Positions 16,903 through 26,167 of a stretch of DNA of 64,000 nucleotides are shown piece by piece. Below the pieces are notes generated by a model. It saw nothing but the letters and a program-made list of their open reading frames with translations. It had not been told where the DNA came from and did not search any database. Origin of the DNA: Streptomyces sp. NBC_00237 (GTDB taxonomy: Bacteria; Actinomycetota; Actinomycetes; Streptomycetales; Streptomycetaceae); assembly GCF_026342435.1 (NCBI RefSeq), contig NZ_JAPEMT010000002.1:2480001-2544000 (forward strand). The letters run 5' to 3'. The position numbers and the translations under genes were made by a program. The number at the start of each line of letters is the position of its first letter. Within the stretch, counting starts at the first letter, position 1.

Positions 16903-18474
16903 CTAGAGCCAGTTCAGCTCCCACAGGCGCCAGATGCCCGTGCCGTCGGACAGGTACTCGGAGCCGCCGACCTTGCCGTTGCTGAGGACGTAGTCCTTCG
17001 TCTGCCACAGCGGGATCAGCGGGACGTCGTCGGCGACGATCTTCTGCATCTTCTTGAAGTCGTCGACCGTGGACCCCCGGTCGGAGGATGCCTGGGTGCG
17101 CGAGATCAGCGCCTCGATCTTCGGGTTGGAGTACTCACTCGCGTTGGAGTTGTTCTTGCCGACGAGGGGCTGGCTGTAGTTGTCCGGGTCCGGGAAGTCG
17201 GCGACCCAGCCGACGTTGTACGCGTCGTACTTGCCGGACTTGTAGCCCTTCTGGAAGACCTCCCAGTCCTCCTCCTCGACCAGCTTCACCGTGAAGAGCT
17301 TCGAGGACTCCAGCTGCTTCTTCAGCAGCTGGGCCTCCGGCCGGGTGGCACCGCCGAGCGCGTATCCGAGGGTGAAGTTCACCGGCGTCCTGACTCCCGC
17401 CGAGTCCAGCACCTCCTTGGCCTTCGCCAGCCCCGCCTCCGGCTTGGACACGAGGTCGAAGAAGGGGGTGCTGTGCCCGATGATCCCCTTGGGGATGGTG
17501 TCGTACAGCGGCTCGACCGTGTTGAAGTAGACGTCCTGCGCCAGCTTCGGGCGGTCGATCAGGTACGACACGGCACGGCGTACGTCCGCGTTCTTGAACT
17601 TCGACTTGTCGCGCACGTTGAAGACCATGTTGCGGGTCTCGGTGGCGTCGACCTCGCTGATGCGCACGTTCTCGGCGCCCGGCTTGAGCTTGGAGAGCAT
17701 CTCCGGCGGGAGCTGGCGGTGCGTGAGGTCGATCTCCTTGGCCTCCCACGCCGCCTGGAGGTCTTCGGCCTCCTTGTAGTACTTCACCTCGACGGGGCGG
17801 CCGGCCTTCGTCACGGCGCCCTTGTACGTGGCGTTCGGGACGAGCTGCGCGAGCTTCCCGTTGACGTACGAGGACATGGTGTACGGCCCGGATCCGTCGA
17901 CGGCGGCGTCCTTGCGCGCGGCCGTCGCGGAGTACTTGGTGCTGTCGACGATCGACCCGGCGCCGGAGGCCACCTTGAACGGGAAGGTCGAGTCCCCGGA
18001 CGTCAGGTTGAAGGTGATCTTCTGCCCGCTGACGGTCACCGACTTCAGCGTGCCGAGCAGCGAGCGCGGACCGACGTCGTTGCCGTTGCGCAGGATGCGG
18101 TCGAAGCTGAACTTCACGTCCTCGGGGGTGACCTTGCGCCCGTTGGAGAAGACGAGGTCGGTCCTCAGTTCACACTGGTACGTCGTCAGCTTCTGGCCGA
18201 CGAAACCGCACTGCTTGGCCGCGTCGGGCGTCGGGGTGACCGAACCCGTCTTCAGCGTCATCAGCGACTGGAAGACGTTGCTGTACAGCGCCCACGAACC
18301 GGCGTCGTACGCGTAGGCCGGGTCCAGCGACGTCGACTTGTCCGTCGTGCCGACCTTGATCGCGGCGCCCAGGTCGTCGTCCGAGGGGAGGAGCATCCAC
18401 CCCCCTACCGCTGCGGCTGCCACTACCACGACCGTCGCCCCGACCCGCAGGCGCACGGAACCCATCAACCGCAT
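16903..18474 (-). CDS. ABC-type peptide/nickel family substrate-binding protein
   Basis: A 523-residue SBP_bac_5-type protein. The start MRLMGSVRLRVG leads into a hydrophobic helix (GATVVVVAAAAVGGWMLL) without a lipobox cysteine, so it is either membrane-anchored by this helix or secreted. Family features include SLDPAYAYDAGSWALYSNVF, GRKVTPEDVKFSFDRIL, GSGPYTMSSYVNG, ADVRRAVSYLIDRPKLA and YNVGWVADFPDPDNY. The protein would bind oligopeptides or similar solutes outside the cell. No permease or ATPase gene is adjacent, so it would have to use a transporter encoded elsewhere. Confidence 0.88.
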   Translation of the reverse strand: MRLMGSVRLRVGATVVVVAAAAVGGWMLLPSDDDLGAAIKVGTTDKSTSLDPAYAYDAGSWALYSNVFQSLMTLKTGSVTPTPDAAKQCGFVGQKLTTYQCELRTDLVFSNGRKVTPEDVKFSFDRILRNGNDVGPRSLLGTLKSVTVSGQKITFNLTSGDSTFPFKVASGAGSIVDSTKYSATAARKDAAVDGSGPYTMSSYVNGKLAQLVPNATYKGAVTKAGRPVEVKYYKEAEDLQAAWEAKEIDLTHRQLPPEMLSKLKPGAENVRISEVDATETRNMVFNVRDKSKFKNADVRRAVSYLIDRPKLAQDVYFNTVEPLYDTIPKGIIGHSTPFFDLVSKPEAGLAKAKEVLDSAGVRTPVNFTLGYALGGATRPEAQLLKKQLESSKLFTVKLVEEEDWEVFQKGYKSGKYDAYNVGWVADFPDPDNYSQPLVGKNNSNASEYSNPKIEALISRTQASSDRGSTVDDFKKMQKIVADDVPLIPLWQTKDYVLSNGKVGGSEYLSDGTGIWRLWELNWL

Positions 18475-18817
18475 TGACTTGCTCTCCTCGCACTACCCCA
18501 CCCAGGGGCAGGCGGAAAACCCCACAAGCCTTACCCCACGATTCATTCACCTAATCACACGAATTAGAGCGACGGAAGGGGCAATTCTTTCGCAAGCGGT
18601 CACAAATCCAAGACAACTCGTTGCATCTGCGCCGCACTTGAGCTGGTCTCTCCGCGCATGGGCGTGCATGGGCGAATCATCATGCTTCGTCGTCTCGGAA
18701 TACGGACAGAAATCGGCCTTCGACGATGCGTCACGTTTTTTCCGGCTGCGGCTGCGGCTGCGACCGCGACGGCGACCGCGTCCCCGCCGGAGGTCGTCGG
18801 TGCTTCGCGGCGGGCGG
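18475..18817. promoter_or_regulatory. AT-rich upstream region with inverted repeat CTAAT-N7-ATTAG
   Basis: This 343-base gap holds no supported gene. Bases 18541-18620 are AT-rich for this genome and include the inverted repeat CTAATCACACGAATTAG at 18551-18567, about 80 bases upstream of the SBP start. It is a candidate operator for that gene. Bases 18735-18790 are a GC-rich run of short GGCTGCG/GACCGC repeats just past the metallophosphoesterase stop. Confidence 0.4.
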
Positions 18818-20098
18818 TCAGGCCCGGAGGGACGCCAGTTGCACGACGGTGATGTCGGACTGGGCTCCGACGCGGACCGGGGGTCCCCAGGCACCCGCGC
18901 CGCGTGACACGTAGAGCTGGGTGTCGCCGTACTTCTCCAGACCCGCCACCGTGGGGTTGGCGAGGCCCGCGACGAGGTTGCCCGGCCAGAGCTGGCCGCC
19001 GTGCGTGTGGCCGGAGAGCTGGAGGCCGACCGCGTGGCGTACCGCTTCGTGGATCTGTACGGGCTGGTGGGCGAGGAGGACGCTGGCGCGGGAGCGGTCG
19101 CGGTCGCCGAGGGCCTTCGCGAAGTCCGGGCCCTGGCCGAATGCCTCGCCGCCCACGTCGTTGACCCCGGCGAGGTCGAAACCGGCGACCTCGACCCGGG
19201 CGTTTTCGAGGGGGTGCAAGCCGAGTTCGCGTACGCGGGTGAGCCAGGGAGCGGCGCCCGCGTAGTACTCGTGGTTGCCGGTGACGAAGAACTGGCCGTG
19301 CTTGGCGCGCAGTTGACGCAAGGGCTCGGCGGCCGGGCCGAGGTCTTCGACGGTGCCGTCGACCATGTCGCCGACGATGGCGATCAGGTCGGGCTGGGCG
19401 GAGTTGACGGCGTCGACGATGCGTTGGGTGTGGGCGCGGCCGAGGATCGGGCCGAGGTGGATGTCGCTGACGACGGCGATGCGGAAGCCGTGGGCGGTGC
19501 GGGGCAGTTGGGCCAGGGGAACGGTGACGCGGGTGATCTTGGGGCCTTGGAGGACCGAACGGGTGCCGAGGGCGACGGTGGTGACGCTGGTGAGGGCGGC
19601 GGTGGCGGCGAGGGTGCGGCTCACGAAGAGACGGCGGGAGGGGGTGGGGGTCGCTTCGGGGGCCACCGGGGTGGGGGCTGCCCCTGCGGGGCGGTCTGCG
19701 CGGCGGCCTGCGGGGCGGCCTGCCGGGCGGTCCGCCGGGCGGTCCGCCGGGCGGTCTGCGCGGCGGCGCCGGGGCCAACGGACGAGCAGGGGCCGCAGGA
19801 GTTCCGCCGCCAGGAGAGCGAGGGTGAGGTAGAGGAGGAGGGCCAGCCAGAGGTAGCCCGGCCAGGCCAGGGCCTGTTGGAGCCAGAAGGGGAAGCCCAC
19901 ACGGCTGGAGAGGAACGCGGAGACGGAGAGGAGCGGGAGGACGGTGAGGGCCGTCGCCCCGGCGCGGCGCACCCGCCGCCCCCGTGCGCCGGGCGGGGCC
20001 GCGTCACGGACGAGGCGCTTCCACACGTACCAGTGCACCCCTCCCAGCAGGGCGAACAGGCACAGAACGACCACGACGACCACGATGATCCTCACCAC
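18818..20098 (-). CDS. Membrane metallophosphoesterase
   Basis: A 426-residue protein. Helices lie at residues 3-22 (IIVVVVVVLCLFALLGGVHW), ~50-67 and ~73-96. A disordered RPADRPADRPAGRPAG repeat (near 115-140, from short DNA repeats) then leads to a twin-Arg-like SRRLFVSRTLAATAALTSV segment. The calcineurin-like catalytic domain has all five motifs: VVSDIHLGP, VGDMVDG, VTGNHEYY, VLLAHQP and GHTHGGQLWP. This is the YkuE-like phosphodiesterase group, facing the outside and acting on lipid- or nucleotide-linked phosphate. Substrate unknown. Confidence 0.88.
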   Translation of the reverse strand: MVRIIVVVVVVLCLFALLGGVHWYVWKRLVRDAAPPGARGRRVRRAGATALTVLPLLSVSAFLSSRVGFPFWLQQALAWPGYLWLALLLYLTLALLAAELLRPLLVRWPRRRRADRPADRPADRPAGRPAGRRADRPAGAAPTPVAPEATPTPSRRLFVSRTLAATAALTSVTTVALGTRSVLQGPKITRVTVPLAQLPRTAHGFRIAVVSDIHLGPILGRAHTQRIVDAVNSAQPDLIAIVGDMVDGTVEDLGPAAEPLRQLRAKHGQFFVTGNHEYYAGAAPWLTRVRELGLHPLENARVEVAGFDLAGVNDVGGEAFGQGPDFAKALGDRDRSRASVLLAHQPVQIHEAVRHAVGLQLSGHTHGGQLWPGNLVAGLANPTVAGLEKYGDTQLYVSRGAGAWGPPVRVGAQSDITVVQLASLRA

Positions 20099-20218
20099 TT
20101 GTGCCGGATTCCGCCCGACGGGCCCTCAAAATACCTGTGAGCACGATCATGGGTTCGACCGGGCGGCACCCCCGCCCGCGACACCCCGCCGAATCTGACT
20201 TGCGGGAGTTTGGGAACT

Positions 20219-21859
20219 TTGACCACGTTCACATTCCACCCCCCGAGCCGCGCCGCCGAAGCGGCGGCCACCGGGCGGAAACGGGAGCGAATACGCATCG
20301 GGGCCGTTGCCGCCGCCTGCTCCGCGCTCTGCTTCCTGATATCCCTTCAGCAATTCCGGCGGCTCCAACTCGGTGGATTCGATGTCGGGTTGTTCGATCA
20401 GGGGATAAGGGCTTACGCGCGCTTCGAACTGCCCCGCTCGATGATCAAAAGCGTCCATCACGGATTTCCGGGCGAATTCTCCTTGCTGGGCGACCACTTC
20501 TCACCGATCATCGCCCTCGCGGCCCCTTTCTACTGGGTCTGGGACGATCCGCGCATGCTGTTCCTCGTCCAGGCCCTGCTGTTCGGGGCGGGAGTCCCGT
20601 TGGTGGCGAGGCTGGTCCGGATCGAATGCGGCAATGCTGTCGGGGGCAGTGCGCTCGGAGGCAGTGCGCTCGGGGGCAAGGCGCTCGACCCCCTCGTGCT
20701 GCGCCGCCTCACCCTCGGTTTCTGTCTGGTGTACGCACTCGGCGCCCCGCTCCTCTACGCGAGCCGCGCCGGATTCCACGAAGTGGCCTTCGCCGTACCG
20801 CTGTTCCTGCTGCTCTTCGAGCGGGCGCGGGCGAAGGCGTACGGACACGTCCTGATCGTCGCGGCGCTGCTGTGCCTGACGAAGGAGGATCTGGGGCTGT
20901 CCGTGGGGGTCTTCGGCGTGATCCTCGCGGTGCGGGCACGGCGGGCCGGGGACGGGCGCGGGGCGTGCGTCGGCGGCGCGCTGGCCGTGCTCGGGCCGGT
21001 CGCTTCGCTGGCCGCGATCGTGCTGGTCATCCCGCTGATGGGCGGGGAGCCGCAGTTCTACTGGCAGTACAGCAGCCTCGGCACGAGTGCGAGCGACGCG
21101 CTCGTCCACGTCGTACTGCATCCGCTCGACACGCTGCGCGCCGCACTCACCCCCGCACCGAAGGTGACGCTGCTGCTGTGGACCTTCGGCTCGCTGCTCT
21201 TCCTGCCGCTCCGCTCCACGCTCACCCTGTGCGCCGTACCGCTCCTCGCCGAGCGGCTCTTCTCCGACAACGGGCTCCACTGGACGGCACTGCACCACTA
21301 CGGCGCGTTCATCTGGCCCGTCCTGATCGCCGCGTCGATCGAGACGGCCGCGAGAATCGCCCGTAAAAGGGAGCGGGAAGGTCTCGAATCGCTGGCGAAA
21401 GGGGCCGCCGTGCTCGCTGCGGGCATCACCCTCTTCGGGGTGCTGATATCCGGCGCCTGGCACGTGCTGCTGCCCGGCACATGGATACGCGACGCCCGCC
21501 AGGAGGCCGCACTCACCGCCGTACGGAAAATACCGGACGGGGTCACCGTGGAGGCCGACAACAACCTCGCGCCCCGGCTCACCGCCCGCACCCGCGTGAT
21601 GATCCTCGACAACCTGCCCAGGAATGCGGAATGGGTGGTCCTGGACACGGAGAAGAAGGCATTCCCCTTTCCTGCCGTACAGGCGCAGAAGGACCGGCTG
21701 CGACTGCTCCGCAATGCGGGGTACGTCACCGAGTACGCGGCCGAGGGCATCGTCCTGCTGCGCCGCCCCTCCCCCGGCACGGTCGTCTCCGGCAGCGTCG
21801 AGCAGGGGCGCGGCGACCTGCCGGAGTACGACAACTCTGACGTGCGGGTGTTCGGCTGA
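20219..21859 (+). CDS. DUF2079 multi-span membrane protein
   Basis: About 546 residues from TTG 20219, which has GGGAG at suitable spacing; TTG 20210 is too close to that site. It has ten or more hydrophobic segments. GGFDVGLFDQGIRAYARFELP and GDHFSPIIALAAPFYW near the N-terminus are the DUF2079 signatures. This family resembles GT-C fold mannosyltransferases, so it may use a polyprenyl-linked sugar (inference). Residues ~145-160 contain GGSALGGSALGG from a 15-bp tandem repeat. Its last 78 codons lie in a 311-bp tandem duplication. Confidence 0.83.
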   Translation: MTTFTFHPPSRAAEAAATGRKRERIRIGAVAAACSALCFLISLQQFRRLQLGGFDVGLFDQGIRAYARFELPRSMIKSVHHGFPGEFSLLGDHFSPIIALAAPFYWVWDDPRMLFLVQALLFGAGVPLVARLVRIECGNAVGGSALGGSALGGKALDPLVLRRLTLGFCLVYALGAPLLYASRAGFHEVAFAVPLFLLLFERARAKAYGHVLIVAALLCLTKEDLGLSVGVFGVILAVRARRAGDGRGACVGGALAVLGPVASLAAIVLVIPLMGGEPQFYWQYSSLGTSASDALVHVVLHPLDTLRAALTPAPKVTLLLWTFGSLLFLPLRSTLTLCAVPLLAERLFSDNGLHWTALHHYGAFIWPVLIAASIETAARIARKREREGLESLAKGAAVLAAGITLFGVLISGAWHVLLPGTWIRDARQEAALTAVRKIPDGVTVEADNNLAPRLTARTRVMILDNLPRNAEWVVLDTEKKAFPFPAVQAQKDRLRLLRNAGYVTEYAAEGIVLLRRPSPGTVVSGSVEQGRGDLPEYDNSDVRVFG

Positions 21860-22247
21860 GCCTCGCGGGGCCCTGGACACCGCTGAGCCCCGGAGGCCCT
21901 CAGATACCGCGCGCCTTCTCCCGCCGCAGCGTGCGCGCGGAATGGGTGGTCCTGGACACGGAGAAGAAGGCATTCCCCTTTCCTGCCGTACAGGCGCAGA
22001 AGGACCGGCTGCGACTGCTCCGCAATGCGGGGTACGTCACCGAGTACGCGGCCGAGGGCATCGTCCTGCTGCGCCGCCCCTCCCCCGGCACGGTCGTCTC
22101 CGGCAGCGTCGAGCAGGGGCGCGGCGACCTGCCGGAGTACGACAACTCTGACGTGCGGGTGTTCGGCTGAGCCTCGCGGGGCCCTGGACACCGCTGAGCC
22201 CCGGAGGCCCTCAGATACCGCGCGCCTTCTCCCGCCGCAGCGTGCGC
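21626..22247. repeat. Exact 311-bp tandem duplication
   Basis: Bases 21626-21936 and 21937-22247 are identical by direct reading. Each copy contains the last 78 codons of the DUF2079 gene (plus strand), the intergenic gap, and the last 12 or so codons of the small membrane protein gene (minus strand). No inverted repeats, transposase or target-site duplication are present. The two ends share no extended homology. Confidence 0.95.
21937..22170 (+). pseudogene. Duplicated C-terminal fragment of the DUF2079 gene
   Basis: The second copy of the duplication repeats the 78-codon tail (EWVVLDTEKKAFPFPA to DVRVFG stop). An in-frame GTG at 21931 would allow a 79-residue product but no ribosome site precedes it. 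It is almost certainly non-functional. Confidence 0.85.
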
Positions 22248-22465
22248 ACCGAACGGAACCCGATCAGGCCGATGCCCGTCCCCAGAAGGAAAGACGTCAC
22301 GGCGAGCAGCAGGTGCACCCAGAAGTATCCCGTCGGGTCGCCCGCGTCGTCGAAGGCGAGACCGCTCCCGTCCTTCACGAGATTCTTGACGAAAGTGATC
22401 CAGATGAACCAGCTCCACACTCCGAAGGCGAGCAGGAACCAGGAGAGGGTGCGGTTGAGCTTCAT
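22211..22465 (-). CDS. Small two-helix membrane protein
   Basis: An 84-residue protein, MKLNRTLSWFLLAFGVWSW. Helices at residues ~7-26 and ~48-72 (FWVHLLLAVTSFLLGTGIGLIG) are followed by a basic tail RSVRTLRREKARGI. GGAGG lies about 13 bases upstream of the ATG. It is divergent from the DD-carboxypeptidase gene by about 140 bases, suggesting linked control and a cell-envelope role (inference). Its last codons are repeated in the 311-bp duplication, but the intact gene keeps its own stop. Confidence 0.8.
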   Translation of the reverse strand: MKLNRTLSWFLLAFGVWSWFIWITFVKNLVKDGSGLAFDDAGDPTGYFWVHLLLAVTSFLLGTGIGLIGFRSVRTLRREKARGI

Positions 22466-22607
22466 GGGTCCAGTATCGCCTCCGGCCGGAGCCGGAGGCG
22501 CGGGCGGGGCAGGCGGGGCTGCCCCTGCTGGGCTGTCCCGGCGGCTGTTGCGGCGGGTCAGCGACGCGGTGGCCGTATCCATAGCGAGGCCCTGTACGTT
22601 CACGTCC

Positions 22608-23846
22608 GTGCCTGCCGTGAAAAGGACCGCCGTCGCGGTCGCCTCCGCCGCCCTGCTGATGCCCTCGCTCCTCGTCGCACCGGCAGCCCATGCCGCCGAC
22701 CGGAGCCTGAAGAGCGACGACGAGCCGAAGCCTCCGGCCCGGATGTCCTCCGTGGGCGGCGAGCGGCTCGCCAAGGCGGGTACGCAGATGAACCCGGCGG
22801 CGGGCGTTCCCGTACTGCCGAAGGAGCTGTCGGCACGGTCCTGGATCGTCGCGGACGCGGAGAGCGGCGAGGTCCTCGCCTCGCACAACGCGCACTGGCG
22901 GCTCGCCCCCGCGTCGACCCTGAAGATGCTGTTCGCGGACACGGTGCTGCCCCGGCTGCCCAAGGAGCAGGTCTACACGGTGAAGCCCGCGGACCTGGCG
23001 GGAGTGGGCTCCGGCAGCAGCACGGTCGGCGTCAAGGAGAACCTGCCGTACTCGGTCCGCGACCTGTGGCTGGGGGTGTTCCTCAACTCCGGCAATGACG
23101 CCGTGCACGTGCTGTCCGCGATGAACGGCGGCGTGCCCAAGACCGTCGCCGACATGAACGCGCACGCCCGCGAGCTCCAGGCCGTCGACACGAACGTCGT
23201 CTCGCCCGACGGGTACGACGCCCCCCGCCAGGTCTCCAGTGCGTACGACCTGACCCTCATCGCACGCTCCGGCATGCAGAAGGCGGACTTCCGGGAGTAC
23301 GCGTCGACGGTGCGCGCCAAGTTCCCCGGCGAGCAGGGCGAGGGCGGCAAGCGGGGCTCCTTCGAGATCCAGAACACCAACCGGCTGATGACGGGCGAGG
23401 GAGTCACCCCGTACCGGGGCATCGCGGGCGTCAAGAACGGCAATACGACGCACGCCGGGGCCACCTTCACCGGCGTCGCCCAGCGGGGCGAGAAGGTGCT
23501 CCTGGTGACCGTGATGAATCCGCAGTCCGACGAGAGCCAGGCGGTCTACCAGGAGACGGCCCGGCTGTTCGACTGGGGTTTCCAGGCGGCCGGGAAGGTG
23601 AAGCCGGTGGGTGAGCTGGTCGCGCCGAAGAACGTGGACCTCGGGGCGGCGAAGCCCGCTCCCCCGGCGCCGAAGGCCAGGGCGACGCAGCCGCCGACCC
23701 GGCTGGCCGCCGTCGAGGACGGCTCCAGCGGGGCCGGCATCGCGCTCGCCGTCGCGGGCGGGGCGCTGGTGGCGCTGGCCGGTGCGGTGTTCCTGGTCAA
23801 CCGGAAGTGGCCGGTGCCCGCTCTTTCCCGTCGCCGTCAGCCGTAG
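22608..23846 (+). CDS. D-alanyl-D-alanine carboxypeptidase (S11, penicillin-binding protein)
   Basis: About 412 residues from GTG 22608. Signal peptide (KRTAVAVASAALLMPSLLVAPAAHA), then the catalytic domain with SxxK in APASTLKML, SxN in FLNSGNDA, and the third motif as KNG (AGVKNGNTT) in place of KTG. A C-terminal helix (GIALAVAGGALVALAGAVFLV) with basic end anchors it. It trims D-Ala from peptidoglycan stem peptides outside the membrane. KNG is a tolerated but less common variant. The gene overlaps the convergent YihY gene by 50 bases. Confidence 0.92.
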   Translation: MPAVKRTAVAVASAALLMPSLLVAPAAHAADRSLKSDDEPKPPARMSSVGGERLAKAGTQMNPAAGVPVLPKELSARSWIVADAESGEVLASHNAHWRLAPASTLKMLFADTVLPRLPKEQVYTVKPADLAGVGSGSSTVGVKENLPYSVRDLWLGVFLNSGNDAVHVLSAMNGGVPKTVADMNAHARELQAVDTNVVSPDGYDAPRQVSSAYDLTLIARSGMQKADFREYASTVRAKFPGEQGEGGKRGSFEIQNTNRLMTGEGVTPYRGIAGVKNGNTTHAGATFTGVAQRGEKVLLVTVMNPQSDESQAVYQETARLFDWGFQAAGKVKPVGELVAPKNVDLGAAKPAPPAPKARATQPPTRLAAVEDGSSGAGIALAVAGGALVALAGAVFLVNRKWPVPALSRRRQP

Positions 23847-24744
23847 GGCCGTCGTCAGGGCCGACACCGCTGACGCCGCTCTGGGCGGGCCCGTCCGCGT
23901 GCGGGGCGGCCGTCCACGCGGCGCAGACCAGCATCAGCTTCGCCGTGAAGTTGATCCACAGGAGCAGGGCCACGGGCACGCCGAAGGCCCCGTACATGCT
24001 CTTCGAGGCGACGCCGCTCATGTAGCCGCCCAGCAGCATCTTCAGCAGCTCGAAGCCGACCGCGCCGATCAGTGCCGCCACCAGCAGGCGGCGGCGCTCC
24101 GGCTGGACGCCCGGCAGCAGCGTCAGTACGTACAGCAGGACCAGGAAGTCCGCGCCGACGGCGACCGCCAGGGCGGCGATCCGCAGCAGGATGCCGCCCG
24201 CGCCGGACTCGGAGACGTCCAGGGTGCGGGCGGTCCAGCCGACCGCCGTGGAGCCGACGGCGGAGGCGACGAGCGAGCCGAGGCCCGCGCCGCCGAGACC
24301 GGCCAGGACCAGGCCGTCCTTGAGTTTGCGCAGGATCGGGTTGCCCTCGTCGGCGTCGTCCAGCTGCCAGACGGTGCGCAGGCATTCGCGCATGGAGCCG
24401 ACCCAGCCGATGCCGGTGAAGAGGAGCAGGGCGCCCGCGACGATGCCGACCGTGCCCGCGTTGTTGATCAGGGCGTCGATGTCGAGCTGGTCGGAGATGC
24501 CGGGGACCTGCTCGGCGATGCTGCTCTTGATCTCGGCGATCTGCTCCTTGCTGAGCACCGCCGCGCTGATCGCCGCGCCGACGGTGATCAGCGGGAAGAG
24601 GGCGAGGAAGCTGATGAAGGTGATCGCCGCGGCGAGCCTGCTCCACTTCGCCCGGTCGAGCGTCTCGTACGTGCGCCAGGCGTGCGTGCCCATCAGGCGC
24701 GTCACCAGCGGCCCGATCACCGGGAGGTTCTTCAGCCAGTCCAT
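23797..24744 (-). CDS. YihY/BrkB-family inner membrane protein
   Basis: A 315-residue protein with about six helices and the family N-terminus NLPVIGPLVTRLMGTHAWRTYE...RLAAAITFISFLALFPLI. Later parts VGIVAGALLLFTGIGWVGSMRECLRTVW and LLLWINFTAKLMLVCAAW match the YihY/virulence factor BrkB family (once called ribonuclease BN). It probably acts as a transporter or structural protein; the role is not established. The acidic C-terminal tail overlaps the 3' end of the carboxypeptidase gene on the other strand. Confidence 0.9.
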   Translation of the reverse strand: MDWLKNLPVIGPLVTRLMGTHAWRTYETLDRAKWSRLAAAITFISFLALFPLITVGAAISAAVLSKEQIAEIKSSIAEQVPGISDQLDIDALINNAGTVGIVAGALLLFTGIGWVGSMRECLRTVWQLDDADEGNPILRKLKDGLVLAGLGGAGLGSLVASAVGSTAVGWTARTLDVSESGAGGILLRIAALAVAVGADFLVLLYVLTLLPGVQPERRRLLVAALIGAVGFELLKMLLGGYMSGVASKSMYGAFGVPVALLLWINFTAKLMLVCAAWTAAPHADGPAQSGVSGVGPDDGPTADGDGKERAPATSG

Positions 24745-24767
24745 GATCCTTGTGTACCCGCCTGCTC

Positions 24768-25181
24768 TCAGTTACGGAAAACCAGAGTGCGTGTACCCCA
24801 GAAGCGCAGGCAGGTCGCCAGAGCCATCCCGACGAGTGAACCGGAGACGGTGTCGGCGCGCGGCGAGGTGAGGCCGAGCCCGTAGTGGGAGACGGCCAGG
24901 CAGAGCAACTGGACGAGCGCGCCCGCCACGTTGACGGCGAAGAAGACCCCGTACTGGCGCAGGCGCGAGACCTGCGCCTCGTGGTTCTTGTACGTCCCCA
25001 GAGCGTTGCCCGCGTACGCGACCGTGCACCCGGCGAGGAACGCGACCGCCTTCGCGGAGAGGGGGTCCCAGTCGAGGGGGCCCCGCAGCCAGACGAAGAG
25101 GGCGAGGTCGGCGAGGTAGGCGCAGACGCCGACGGCGGCGAAGGAGCCGAGTTCGGACCAGTTGACCCGGGGCGCGCTCAC
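24768..25181 (-). CDS. GtrA-family flippase-like membrane protein
   Basis: A 137-residue protein with four helices. ELGSFAAVGVCAYLADLALF, VAFLAGCTVAYAGNALGTYK (the NxxxTF/Y-type motif) and YGVFFAVNVAGALVQLLCLA are GtrA features. Its GTG overlaps the stop of the UbiA gene (GTGA, 25178-25181). GtrA proteins help move polyprenyl-phosphate sugars across the membrane. Placement in the DprE1/UbiA cluster suggests flipping of the decaprenyl-linked pentose. Confidence 0.87.
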   Translation of the reverse strand: MSAPRVNWSELGSFAAVGVCAYLADLALFVWLRGPLDWDPLSAKAVAFLAGCTVAYAGNALGTYKNHEAQVSRLRQYGVFFAVNVAGALVQLLCLAVSHYGLGLTSPRADTVSGSLVGMALATCLRFWGTRTLVFRN

Positions 25182-26167
25182 AGGTCGGTGACCGCCAGTG
25201 CGTACATCGCCATCCAGACCAGGCCGATCAGCAGCAGTCCCCGGTCGCGCAGGACGACGTCCTCGGGGGCTCCCGCGGTGCCCCGGTCGGCGAAGACGGC
25301 GTAGCGGAGGATGCCCACGATGTAGGCGACCATGGACAGTTCGCGCCAGGGGAGGACGCCGCCGTCGGTGGCGCCGCCGCGCTCCATCGCCCACAGGCAG
25401 TAGCCGAGCAGGGAGACCCCGGCGGCGAGCTGCCAGACGAAGCGGAGGTAGCCGGTGGTGTACTCGCTGAGCAGGGCGCGGGTCTTGCCGCGCAGCGGGC
25501 TGTCGGCCATCTGCACGGCTTCGGAGTACCGCTTGGCGGCGACCATGAACAGCGCGCCGAAGCCGGTGGTGATGAGGAACCAGCGGGAGAGCGGGATGCC
25601 CAGCGCGATGCCGCCGATCATGGCGCGCATCAGGAATCCGGTGGTGACGACGACCAGGTCGAGTACGAGTACGTGCTTGAGGCGCAGGCAGTACGCCATC
25701 TGCATCACGACGTACCCGGTGAGGAGGGCGGCGGTGAGCGGGTTGCAGAGGAAGGCCGCTGCGGTCGGCGCGAGGACGGCGAGGAGCGCGCCGGTGGCGT
25801 GCGCGACGGGGACGGGGACCTGTCCTGCGGCGACGGGGCGGCGGCACTTGGTGGGGTGGGCGCGGTCGGCCTCGGCGTCGAGGGCGTCGTTGATCAGGTA
25901 GACGGCGGACGCGGCGGCCGTGAACAGCACGAAGACGACGGCGAGTTGGAGTGCCGAGCGGGTGGTGAAGAGCTGTCCTGCGGCGGCGGGGGCGGCCACC
26001 ACGAGGCTGTTCTTGATCCACTGGCGGGGGCGTGCGGTGCGCAGCAGGCCCAGCGGCAGGCCGAGGGGGCGCAGCGCGCGGCGCTGCGGGGGGAGGGCGG
26101 GGCCGCCGGTGGAGGCGCGGCGGTCCTGCTGCTTTTCCAGGAGGGGGATGACGGTGCGGTCAGACAC
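25178..26167 (-). CDS. Decaprenyl-phosphate phosphoribosyltransferase (UbiA family)
   Basis: A 329-residue membrane enzyme. RPRQWIKNSLVVAAP at the N-terminus and NDALDAEADRAHPTKCRRP (NDxxDxxxD, Mg-diphosphate binding) match the DPPR synthase branch known from mycobacterial Rv3806c. The second aspartate region RYSEAVQM and the DRG segment near the end fit too. It moves 5-phosphoribose from PRPP to a polyprenyl phosphate. It overlaps GtrA downstream and PAP2 upstream (26160-26167), forming a tight operon. Confidence 0.9.
   Translation of the reverse strand: MSDRTVIPLLEKQQDRRASTGGPALPPQRRALRPLGLPLGLLRTARPRQWIKNSLVVAAPAAAGQLFTTRSALQLAVVFVLFTAAASAVYLINDALDAEADRAHPTKCRRPVAAGQVPVPVAHATGALLAVLAPTAAAFLCNPLTAALLTGYVVMQMAYCLRLKHVLVLDLVVVTTGFLMRAMIGGIALGIPLSRWFLITTGFGALFMVAAKRYSEAVQMADSPLRGKTRALLSEYTTGYLRFVWQLAAGVSLLGYCLWAMERGGATDGGVLPWRELSMVAYIVGILRYAVFADRGTAGAPEDVVLRDRGLLLIGLVWMAMYALAVTDL

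Noticed and set aside
21626..22247. Insertion sequence as cause of the 311-bp repeat
   Set aside because: The repeat holds only the ends of flanking genes, with no transposase, terminal inverted repeats or target duplications.
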